A stretch of DNA of 10,106 nt from an archaeon RBG_16_50_20. Lineage in GTDB: Archaea; Thermoproteota; Bathyarchaeia; 40CM-2-53-6. A model generated the notes under the pieces. It worked only from the letters and a program-made list of their open reading frames with translations, made no database searches and was not told where the DNA came from. Position 1 is the first letter of the stretch. Each line of letters opens with the position of its first letter. Location of the stretch: assembly GCA_001768965.1 (NCBI GenBank), contig MEMY01000040.1, positions 1 to 10,106 of the forward strand. The letters run 5' to 3'. Below are positions 4,299 through 10,106 of this stretch, piece after piece. The translations under genes and the position numbers were made by a program.

Positions 4299-4952
4299 TT
4301 AGCTTGACGGGCCGTAAGTGATGACGATTTGATCGCCATCATGCATCACGTAATTCTGGAAATCACTATTCGGTGTCCCGTTCACAGTCATCTTTAGCGC
4401 ATGTCCAGAGTCTACCTTGTATTGGAGAACTTGCGTACTATCGAATGGTTGCCCCCACACCAAGAAGAAATCATGCAGAGTGTACGGATAGACCACTGGC
4501 GATTCCACATGAATCTCGCCACTCTCATCATGCGTGTGTACGGGTCGCAGGCAGGCCGCTGAGATTCCAACATTCGCGGGAATCGTCACAGGCCGACCGT
4601 TGACCACTATCTGTAATTGTGGATGAATATGCTCGGCTAGTACGGTAGAATCCGTAATACAGATCGAGAGAGTGGGATCGCCGGTAACCGTTGTGCCTGA
4701 ACCTGAGTTGGTGGAAACATAATACCACGCAGCTCCCGCAACAATTAGAATCAAGACCACCGCGATGATCAGCTTACTATTTGACCCTCTCTTGGGAGAA
4801 ACATTGGACCGGTATGCTTCGACTTCTCTTTCGCCAGTTAGTTTGCTCTCGAGTTCTGGGGTCCACTTAACGTTTGGATGCTGGTTGCCATAATGCTGCT
4901 TCAGTGCGCCGTAGGTGGCGAATTTGCGGTGACATCTTTCACAAGTGACCAT
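4299..4952 (-). CDS. C2H2 zinc-finger, one-helix membrane protein with His-rich outer domain
   Basis: This 217-residue protein has three clear parts. Residues 4-25 are a classical C2H2 finger, C4-x2-C7-x12-H20-x4-H25, with hydrophobic core residues F11 and L17. A charged linker rich in K/R precedes one membrane helix at about 61-79 (LIIAVVLILIVAGAAWYYV), so the finger should face the cytoplasm. The outer domain, from about residue 90, carries HIHPQLQIVVNGRPVTIPAN, then VHTHDESGEIHVESP, then TLHDFFLVWGQ. H108, H110, H139, H141, D142 and H148 are candidate metal ligands, and C98/C134 could form a disulfide. I recall similar outer domains as uncharacterised secreted or anchored proteins in Thaumarchaeota and some soil bacteria. 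Function is unknown; metal binding is inferred from the residues. GAGAG-TT-CTCTC sits directly before the ATG. Confidence 0.8.
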   Translation of the reverse strand: MVTCERCHRKFATYGALKQHYGNQHPNVKWTPELESKLTGEREVEAYRSNVSPKRGSNSKLIIAVVLILIVAGAAWYYVSTNSGSGTTVTGDPTLSICITDSTVLAEHIHPQLQIVVNGRPVTIPANVGISAACLRPVHTHDESGEIHVESPVVYPYTLHDFFLVWGQPFDSTQVLQYKVDSGHALKMTVNGTPNSDFQNYVMHDGDQIVITYGPSS

Positions 4953-5049
4953 TGAGAGTTCTCTCTAGGGGATAGAAAATTGGTATTACACACGCGAAAA
5001 TCGTTCCACTCTGCACGCCGACACTTATGATCTCAGATGCCGTCGGAGT

Positions 5050-5451
5050 TCAGATCCCCAGTAGATAGTCAAGTGAGAAGCTGCCTCCTCCAACCGCGGC
5101 TAGGGCGAGAGAGAGTAGAAGCAGGGTTATGTCCAGCTCATAGCCGCCCGCGTATTTCTTCTTGATTTTTGTCATGGACAGCCAAGTCGTGGCAATCATC
5201 CATATAGCGGAAAGTGCAGCGACGATTGAAGTTAGTAATCCCAGAATTAGAGCAATTCCGCCGAAAAATTCAACCACCCCCGCTAGCGTCGCTAACGATC
5301 CCGGGAAGCCTATGCTCTTCAGCCATTCCGCCGTGCCCTTCCGAGCAGTTCCCAATTTGGGGTAACCGTGATAGATGTAGAGACTTCCAATCGCGAGCCG
5401 CAAGAGTAGGGCTACTGCGCTTAAGTGAATTCCAAAGAAGGGTTCTAACAT
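5050..5451 (-). CDS. DoxX-family membrane protein
   Basis: This is a 133-residue integral membrane protein with four helices (about 8-28, 50-70, 72-92 and 108-131). The family marks are LLLRLAIGSLYIYHGYPKL near the start, the K-G-T-A-E-W-L-K-S-I-G-F-P loop, and helix 2 with GVVEFFGGIALILGLLT. The Glu in VEFFGG is a typical DoxX feature. DoxX proteins are membrane partners in sulfur, quinone or thiol redox chemistry; the named archaeal case is a thiosulfate:quinone oxidoreductase subunit, but most members are uncharacterised, so a specific reaction is not claimed. The C-terminal GGGSFSLDYLLG motif is also typical. A TATA-like box at 5508-5502 would start transcription near 5478. The two-helix protein lies upstream on the same strand (ends at 5573). 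Confidence 0.88.
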   Translation of the reverse strand: MLEPFFGIHLSAVALLLRLAIGSLYIYHGYPKLGTARKGTAEWLKSIGFPGSLATLAGVVEFFGGIALILGLLTSIVAALSAIWMIATTWLSMTKIKKKYAGGYELDITLLLLSLALAAVGGGSFSLDYLLGI

Positions 5452-5501
5452 TCCAAAGTCATCTGCCTACAGGTCGCTCTTGTCTAGGATGGTTCAGCTG
5501 A

Positions 5502-5508
5502 TTTATTA
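5502..5508 (-). promoter_or_regulatory. TATA-like box for the DoxX gene
   Basis: The minus strand reads TAATAAA here, about 51 bases before ATG 5451. This would give a leader of roughly 27 bases. Confidence 0.4.
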
Positions 5509-5572
5509 TCCTATGCTATCCACCAGTTCGTGGAAACCTGTAGACTGCGCAAAGAATTGAAACTGCGGAAAC

Positions 5573-5773
5573 CTATTTCCCCTTTCTGAAACTAGTTGCA
5601 ACGATTGCAACACCGATCAGAAACGTCAGTCCCCCAACCATAGCCCAAAATTGTGAGCCGGACATGAAACTTCCTGGGAGAATTCCCACGCCCTGCATCA
5701 ACCAGCCGAATCCAAGAAAGGCAACTATTACTCCAATTAGCACAAGTACAGGTCGCATATTCATTGTTATCAT
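5573..5773 (-). CDS. small two-helix membrane protein
   Basis: This is a 66-residue protein if it starts at ATG 5773. It has two hydrophobic helices (about residues 8-25 and 41-58) joined by a loop with GVGILPGSFMSGSQFW, and a basic tail FRKGK that should sit in the cytoplasm. The pattern 'L-x-G-x-G-x-L-P-G-S-F-M-x-G-x-x-F-W' is widespread in uncharacterised small membrane proteins of archaea and bacteria. An upstream GTG at 5788 and later ATG codons at 5764 and 5758 are equally open; no convincing ribosome-binding site decides between them. It precedes DoxX on the same strand with a 121-base gap that has its own TATA-like box. Function is unknown. Confidence 0.65.
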   Translation of the reverse strand: MITMNMRPVLVLIGVIVAFLGFGWLMQGVGILPGSFMSGSQFWAMVGGLTFLIGVAIVATSFRKGK

Positions 5774-5942
5774 CTGCCGGATTTCCACGATCTGGCCCGA
5801 CTATGTAGCATGATCCCTTGAGAGATCAACCCTCACCCTCTTCATGGTGCGTATCATCATCTCGACTTATTCCCTATGATATAATTCAACGCGATTTGCC
5901 TGTGGGTTTCAGAATCATTCCAATAACGTTTGGAGATCATTG

Positions 5943-5949
5943 AATATAC
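5943..5949 (+). promoter_or_regulatory. TATA-like box for the profilin-like gene
   Basis: AATATAC here would place initiation near 5972, leaving a leader of about 25 bases that contains GAAGGTG (5985-5991) before TTG 5997. Confidence 0.35.
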
Positions 5950-5996
5950 GCTAAAGCCATAAGTCATCGAACTCATATCGTAGTGAAGGTGCTCTC

Positions 5997-6356
5997 TTGT
6001 CTCGACCCCTAACGCCTGAAGACGTTTTTCAACTGCATCCAAAGATTAGGTGGGCGGCTTTCTCAACGAACGGTAAAGTAGTATTTTGTCAGATGCGACC
6101 TGGTCTTAAGAGCTACACATCTGACGCGGAGGACAGGGCTTTCATGGAATTAGGTCCGCTCATCATGACGGCTGTGGCGGAACGTTTGACGCTGTCCGGA
6201 GGTGCTGGGAAACTCGAGAATGTACTTGTGAATATGGGGAAGGATTCTGTACTACTCACGAAAATTCGTGACGGGTATCTCGCAATCTCAGTAGATCGAG
6301 CAGAGGCGTTTGGAGTATTCCAAGAAATCGACCAGTCAATTCGACAACTAGAGTAA
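5997..6356 (+). CDS. profilin-like (roadblock/DUF6659-like) small protein
   Basis: This is a 119-residue soluble protein. An N-terminal helix (EDVFQLHPKIRW) leads into strands WAAFSTNGKVVFCQMRPG, a long helix (EDRAFMELGPLIMTAVAERLTL), strands ENVLVNMGKDSVLLTKIRDGYLAISVDR, and a closing helix (VFQEIDQSIRQLE). The strand-helix-strand-strand order, with 'I-R-x-x-A-x-x-x-x-G' at the start and a late strand-strand 'K-D-S-V-L-L ... G-Y-L-A-I-S', resembles roadblock/LC7-type folds and the thaumarchaeal DUF6659 family. Roadblock proteins often pair with small GTPases, but none is visible here, so a partner is not assigned. The start is TTG 5997 with GAAGGTG five bases before it. It faces away from the minus-strand membrane genes. 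Confidence 0.65.
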   Translation: MSRPLTPEDVFQLHPKIRWAAFSTNGKVVFCQMRPGLKSYTSDAEDRAFMELGPLIMTAVAERLTLSGGAGKLENVLVNMGKDSVLLTKIRDGYLAISVDRAEAFGVFQEIDQSIRQLE

Positions 6357-6530
6357 ATGTCGCAATCGATGAAAAACCCTAAGCCAACTACCATTCCATA
6401 TTGTGTGGCGGCTTCAATCATCGAGTGCGATCAACGCTCCAGAATATCGAAAACGTAATGCCAACATAGATTGGAAAATAGCCAGCACCATTAAGGGAAA
6501 GACGAAGTCACCTAATTAACTGGACCGGAC

Positions 6531-7685
6531 ATGCGTTCAGAATTTGTTGAGTTCGTGGACGGCTCTCAGGCCATTGCAAGAGGCGCCTTGGCTGCGGGTT
6601 GTAATTTCTTCGCTGGTTATCCAATCACTCCTGCGTCACCGATCCTGCATCACATGATCCGCGAGCTACCGAAAGTCGGTGGTGTTGCCATTCAGGGCGA
6701 GGATGAGATCTCCTCTATTGGGATGTGCATTGGTGCAGCTATGACTGGTGCCAAATCCATGACTGCCACGAGCGGCCCCGGGATGAGCCTGTACAGTGAG
6801 AACATCGGCTTGGCCATCATGGGCGAAGTACCGTTGGTTATCGTGGATGTGATGCGACTGGGCCCCGCAACAGGGGGCGCCACGACCGTAGGTCAGGGAG
6901 ACGTGCAATTTGTCAGGTGGGGGACCTCCGGAGGTTATCCCATAATAGCTCTCTGTCCGACGAACCCACGAGAGTGCTACGACCTGACGATTCAGTCTTT
7001 CAAGTTGGCAGAACGGTTTCGCTGCCCAGTCTTTCTACTCACCGATCGAGAAGTCGTCGCCACGATGAGCACTATCAAGATTGCAGAATATCAGGAAACG
7101 GCACAATCTCACGATCAGGCTCCGATCGTGGAGAAGTCTGGTGATGATGCCTTTGTTCCCTATGGAATCAACAGTCCAGCGGAGATCCCGCATTTATCAC
7201 CTATCGGCGGTCCACATCTAACACGCTTCACAGGATCCACGCATGATGAACTGGGGTTTCTGACGAAAGACCCCGACAAAGTGGCCCGCCTCAATCAACA
7301 TCTCGCCGCAAAGATCGAAGCACGTCGAGATGAAATTGAATCCGTGTTCTCAGACCTGCAGCAAGGCGCGACCACCTTGGTCGTCAGCTACGGTATCACA
7401 GCCCGCAGCGCGATCGAGGCCGTCCACATAGCAAGGCAACAGGGGAAAAAAGTCTCTTATCTCGTAGTCTACTCGCTTTGGCCTGTCCCCGAAAACGCGA
7501 TTACCCGCGCGCTCAATGGAATTGAACGCGTGGTCGTCCCTGAGCTGAACCTAGGTCAATATTGTTTAGAGCTGAAACGCCTAGCCAACAGCGCTAGCTC
7601 AAGTCCCCGACCGGACGTTATTGGAGTGCATAGGGTCGACGGTGAACTGATTAGTCCTCAACAGATCTTGGAGGCGATAAGATGA
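6531..7685 (+). CDS. korA: 2-oxoacid:ferredoxin oxidoreductase, alpha subunit
   Basis: This 384-residue subunit belongs to the CoA-dependent oxidoreductase that converts 2-oxoacids (2-oxoglutarate, pyruvate or branched acids) to acyl-CoA with ferredoxin as electron acceptor. Visible marks are Y30-P-I-T-P-A-S (substrate-side motif of this class), GEDE at 56-59, T80-S-G-P-G, and the R109-L-G-P-A-T-G segment. The last is R-x-G-P-S-T-G in most relatives. The first half (to about 190) is the pyrimidine-side thiamine diphosphate domain. The last third, with LVVSYGITARSAIEAVHIAR and YSLWPVPENAI, is domain II. No gamma domain is fused here. Its stop overlaps the next ATG (ATGA), so the two subunits are translationally coupled. 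Substrate choice cannot be read reliably, so the symbol is the nearest recognised one. ATG 6531 has no strong Shine-Dalgarno. Confidence 0.9.
   Translation: MRSEFVEFVDGSQAIARGALAAGCNFFAGYPITPASPILHHMIRELPKVGGVAIQGEDEISSIGMCIGAAMTGAKSMTATSGPGMSLYSENIGLAIMGEVPLVIVDVMRLGPATGGATTVGQGDVQFVRWGTSGGYPIIALCPTNPRECYDLTIQSFKLAERFRCPVFLLTDREVVATMSTIKIAEYQETAQSHDQAPIVEKSGDDAFVPYGINSPAEIPHLSPIGGPHLTRFTGSTHDELGFLTKDPDKVARLNQHLAAKIEARRDEIESVFSDLQQGATTLVVSYGITARSAIEAVHIARQQGKKVSYLVVYSLWPVPENAITRALNGIERVVVPELNLGQYCLELKRLANSASSSPRPDVIGVHRVDGELISPQQILEAIR
7670..7677 (+). promoter_or_regulatory. ribosome-binding site of the beta-gamma subunit
   Basis: GGAGGCGA, inside the end of the alpha gene, lies four bases before ATG 7682. 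With the ATGA overlap it supports coupled, near-equal production of the two subunits. Confidence 0.7.
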
Positions 7686-8998
7686 AAGCGGAATATGTCA
7701 CATATCGCAACGAATCACCCTACCCGTTCTGTCCGGGCTGCAGCCACACGCTAATTTTGGACCGGCTAAACGCGGCTCTCGGGAAGCTGCAACTGGACCC
7801 GCACAAGGTGGTAATCGTAACCGACATCGGTTGCTCTGGACTCTCGGATCAATACTTCAAGACGAATGCATTCCACGGCCTCCACGGTCGGGCGATCACA
7901 TACGCCTCCGGAATGAAACTCGCCAATCCTGAGTTGAAAGTCATTGTCATCATGGGGGACGGGGGATGCGGAATTGGCGGACACCACCTGTTGAGTGCTG
8001 CTCGCCGAAATATCGGCATCAGTGTCCTAGTCCTGAACAACTTCAACTACGGAATGACTGGCGGCCAACACTCCGTAACTACACCTCACGGCGGAATAAC
8101 TAGCACAACTCGTCTCGGCAACCTCGAACGGCCCCTAGACATTGCTCGGACTGTGGCAGCGAACGGAGCCAGTTACGTCGTCCGCACCACGGCCTTCGAC
8201 AAGGAATTACCCAACCTCATCGCAGAAGCCATTTTGCACGAAGGTTTCTCGCTCTTAGACATCTGGGAACTCTGCGCAGCATACTACGTTCCAAACAACA
8301 CCCTCAACCGCCGAACACTCGAAGATTTGATTACGAGATTGGAGATGCGCACTGGCGTCATCCAGAAAGAGGAACGCGACGAGTATGCTAGAGCTTATCG
8401 TAAGCAGACGGCTTTGCAGATTGGAAAGCCAACTCTGCGATCGAAGTCGCTGGAGCCACACTTCAAGACGGGCCTCGACCACCCGATACGCATTGTCATC
8501 GCGGGCGCAGCCGGGCAAAAGGTGGTTTCGACAGCAGCGCTTCTAGGAACTGGAGCAGTGTTGAGCGGTCTTTACGCCACCAGACGAGACGACTACCCTG
8601 TAACAGTCATGACTGGACACTCAGTATCCGAGGTCATTCTGAGTCCAGAGGAGATATTCTACACTGGAATTGAGCAACCCGATCTCTTTCTAGGCTTGGC
8701 CCCTGAGGGCATGAAGTTCTCCCGACGTCAATTCGCGGCCCTTACTGAAAGAAGCACGCTCTACATTCGAAGAGACCTGTTACCAATAGAAACTCGAGCA
8801 CGGACGATTCCGCTCGACATGGGACGTGTCAGCAAGAAGGAAGCAGCCATCGTAGCTGTGGCTGCAATGCTCCACCACGCTGATCTGTACCCCATGCCTG
8901 CCCTCCAAGAAGCGATTCGTCTCAAGCAACGACCAGAAATCGCCGGCGAGACTGTAAGAGCAATAGAGAACAGTTCCAAGGTCATTGCATTCGGTTGA
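7682..8998 (+). CDS. korB: 2-oxoacid:ferredoxin oxidoreductase, fused beta-gamma subunit
   Basis: This is a 438-residue fusion. Residues 1 to about 235 are the beta subunit, which binds thiamine diphosphate and one [4Fe-4S] cluster. Candidate cluster ligands are C17 and C20 (CPGC), C51 (DIGCSG) and C198 (WELCAAYY), matching the arrangement in the Sulfolobus-type enzyme. The cofactor motif is G92-D-G-G-C-G-I-G-G-H-H to N119/N120-F-N-Y-G-M-T-G-G-Q. A linker with a coiled, charged stretch follows. Residues about 268-438 are a gamma-type domain: IRIVIAGAAGQKVVSTAALL, then YPVTVMTGHSVSEVILSPEEI and PDLFLGLAPEG. Its glycine loop reads AGAAGQKV, where relatives have G-x-G-G-Q-G. In the common archaeal form gamma is fused to alpha, so the beta-gamma order here is unusual. 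It shares an ATGA overlap with the alpha gene. Confidence 0.9.
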   Translation: MKAEYVTYRNESPYPFCPGCSHTLILDRLNAALGKLQLDPHKVVIVTDIGCSGLSDQYFKTNAFHGLHGRAITYASGMKLANPELKVIVIMGDGGCGIGGHHLLSAARRNIGISVLVLNNFNYGMTGGQHSVTTPHGGITSTTRLGNLERPLDIARTVAANGASYVVRTTAFDKELPNLIAEAILHEGFSLLDIWELCAAYYVPNNTLNRRTLEDLITRLEMRTGVIQKEERDEYARAYRKQTALQIGKPTLRSKSLEPHFKTGLDHPIRIVIAGAAGQKVVSTAALLGTGAVLSGLYATRRDDYPVTVMTGHSVSEVILSPEEIFYTGIEQPDLFLGLAPEGMKFSRRQFAALTERSTLYIRRDLLPIETRARTIPLDMGRVSKKEAAIVAVAAMLHHADLYPMPALQEAIRLKQRPEIAGETVRAIENSSKVIAFG

Positions 8999-9071
8999 GC
9001 GAACATATCAAGGCCTTATCCAACATCAAGACAAGATGGTTCTAAGGACCAAGGATTGTGACGAGCGCATC

Positions 9072-10106
9072 ATGGTGAACCTGATCTTCTACGGTGGCGC
9101 TGGGGAAATCGGTGGAAACAAGATCCTACTCACTGATGGCGACACGCGGATCCTTCTGGATTTTGGCATGAATTTCGCCGAACGATCCAAGTTCTACTCG
9201 ACGCCATGGCTTGAACCAAGAGATGAAAGAGGATTCATCGAGTTTGGCTTACTGCCGAAAATTGAAGGCACATATGAGTTCGACGAAGGGCCCGCACAGG
9301 TGGACGCAGTCTTCTTGTCCCACTCGCACACCGATCACACAACCTGCATTCCATTCCTCAAGAAGGAAATTCCAGTCTATTGCGGTCAAACCACCGAGCT
9401 TCTTCTGAGAGCGTTCAATGAAACTACGGTGGGCAGAAGAAGTTTCGAGAAGAACATCGAAGGATTTCAATTCAACACCTTTCGCACCGGTTCAAAGATC
9501 AAAGTTGGATCCCTACAAGTGGAACCCATCCATGTTGACCATTCCGTTCCAGGTTCCTACGGTTTCATTGTACACACCTCAGAGGGCGCTGTCGTATACT
9601 CCGGTGATTTCAGGATCCACGGCGCAAGAGGTGACCTAACAGCCGATTTCGTTGAAGCCGCAGCAAAAACGAAACCCATTGCCATGATCTGTGAAGGCAC
9701 GAACCTAACAGAAGCCGAGGTTTCAACAGAACAAGAAGTCCAAAGCAAGATCGGGCAGGTTGTGAAAGCAACTCCCAAGCTTGTGCTTGCGGACTTTCGC
9801 CCAGCCGACGTCGACCGAATAAGAACCTTCTATCAAGCAGCGAAAGAGAACCAGCGGCAGCTTGCAATCTCGCTGAAACAGGCCTACATTCTTGAGAAGT
9901 TGAAAGCAGACAGAAACCTCGAGTTACCAGAAGTTGACTCGGCCGAATTTCTCATCTTCCAACGAGAAAAGAAACGCTACTTCAACTGGGAAAGTGCCAT
10001 CGTCGACAACTATCCAAACGTTGTTGACGCAGAGCGGGTTGGAGAACTGCAAAGCAAAGTCATCCTCTCGGCCTCATACTCAGACTTCAACGAGATGCTC
10101 GACATC
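9072..10106 (+). CDS. metallo-beta-lactamase-fold hydrolase, RNase J-like (cut by the window edge)
   Basis: This frame is open for 345 codons and still running at the window end, so the C-terminus is missing. It is a metallo-beta-lactamase-fold hydrolase: LIFYGGAGEIGGNKILL at the start, LDFGMNF, then the metal-binding motif SHSHTDH (H-x-H-x-D-H) near residue 80. HVDHSVPGSYGFIVHT (a second metal His) and VVYSGDFRIHG (metal Asp) follow. The sequence GAVVYSGDFRIHG and the EIGGNK opening resemble RNase J and its archaeal relatives, but I see insertions (the ERSKFYSTPWLEPRDERG block) found in a separate RNase J-like branch. An RNA-processing role is therefore likely but not certain. ATG 9072 gives the usual MVNLIFYGG start; an in-frame ATG 9036 is possible. 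It is 73 bases downstream of the oxidoreductase operon. Confidence 0.85.
   Translation, partial: MVNLIFYGGAGEIGGNKILLTDGDTRILLDFGMNFAERSKFYSTPWLEPRDERGFIEFGLLPKIEGTYEFDEGPAQVDAVFLSHSHTDHTTCIPFLKKEIPVYCGQTTELLLRAFNETTVGRRSFEKNIEGFQFNTFRTGSKIKVGSLQVEPIHVDHSVPGSYGFIVHTSEGAVVYSGDFRIHGARGDLTADFVEAAAKTKPIAMICEGTNLTEAEVSTEQEVQSKIGQVVKATPKLVLADFRPADVDRIRTFYQAAKENQRQLAISLKQAYILEKLKADRNLELPEVDSAEFLIFQREKKRYFNWESAIVDNYPNVVDAERVGELQSKVILSASYSDFNEMLDI

Noticed and set aside
5811..5828. TGATC-N8-GATCA inverted repeat upstream of the two-helix membrane gene
   Set aside because: The arms are only five bases and the repeat is far from a clear promoter; too weak to call an operator.
5857..6042. A 61-residue minus-strand frame
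   Set aside because: It overlaps the start and leader of the better-supported plus-strand profilin-like gene and has no recognisable pattern.
6357..6458. A 33-residue frame beginning one base after the stop of the profilin-like gene
   Set aside because: Open frames this short are common by chance; no ribosome-binding site or domain pattern supports it, though the TAAATG junction would allow coupling.
1..10106. CRISPR array, insertion sequence or defence system
   Set aside because: No regularly spaced direct repeats with unique spacers, no transposase and no cas or nuclease operon; the hairpin copies are irregularly spaced and one is inverted.

Overview
The window looks archaeal. It has strong Shine-Dalgarno sites of the GGAGGTGA type, several TTG start codons, TATA-like boxes at archaeal spacing, and archaeal protein types: a NitrOD5-like protein, a V4R protein, a C2H2 finger fused to a membrane anchor, and a 2-oxoacid:ferredoxin oxidoreductase. 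The mixture suggests an uncultured TACK-type lineage (Nitrososphaeria/Thaumarchaeota or Bathyarchaeia-like). That placement is inferred from protein resemblance alone; base composition is mixed, near half GC.

Layout. Positions 1-2044 hold four small, widely spaced plus-strand genes: a NitrOD5-like protein, a small alpha/beta-barrel-like protein, a 32-residue Cys/His-rich microprotein, and a DUF4242-like protein. The gaps between them, and the gap after the last one, carry five related GT/CA-rich hairpin elements at about 563-595, 826-864, 1336-1373, 1575-1613 and 2079-2134. All five share the core CGCACCA followed by a CA-rich arm. They are the strongest non-coding signal in the window. The first is fused to a tRNA 3'-end-like fragment.

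Positions 2203-3471 hold a minus-strand pair: a V4R small-molecule-binding protein followed by a seven-helix membrane protein, with a palindromic promoter region upstream. Positions 3811-4290 encode a PrxQ/BCP-type peroxiredoxin. It faces a minus-strand protein (4299-4952) that combines a cytoplasmic zinc finger, one membrane helix and a His-rich outer domain. Two more minus-strand membrane genes follow: a DoxX-family protein and a two-helix protein. A divergent plus-strand gene for a profilin-like (roadblock/DUF6659-like) protein comes next.

Positions 6531-8998 are a tightly coupled two-gene operon for a 2-oxoacid:ferredoxin oxidoreductase, with a separate alpha subunit and a beta subunit fused to a gamma-type domain. 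All four Fe-S ligand cysteines and the thiamine diphosphate motif of beta are visible. The window ends inside a plus-strand metallo-beta-lactamase-fold hydrolase related to RNase J-like proteins (9072 to the edge).

The genes do not form one pathway. The oxidoreductase is core ferredoxin-linked carbon metabolism. The peroxiredoxin, and perhaps DoxX, fit redox defence. The left third reads as an accessory region of small proteins with repeated hairpin elements that may act as shared regulatory sites.
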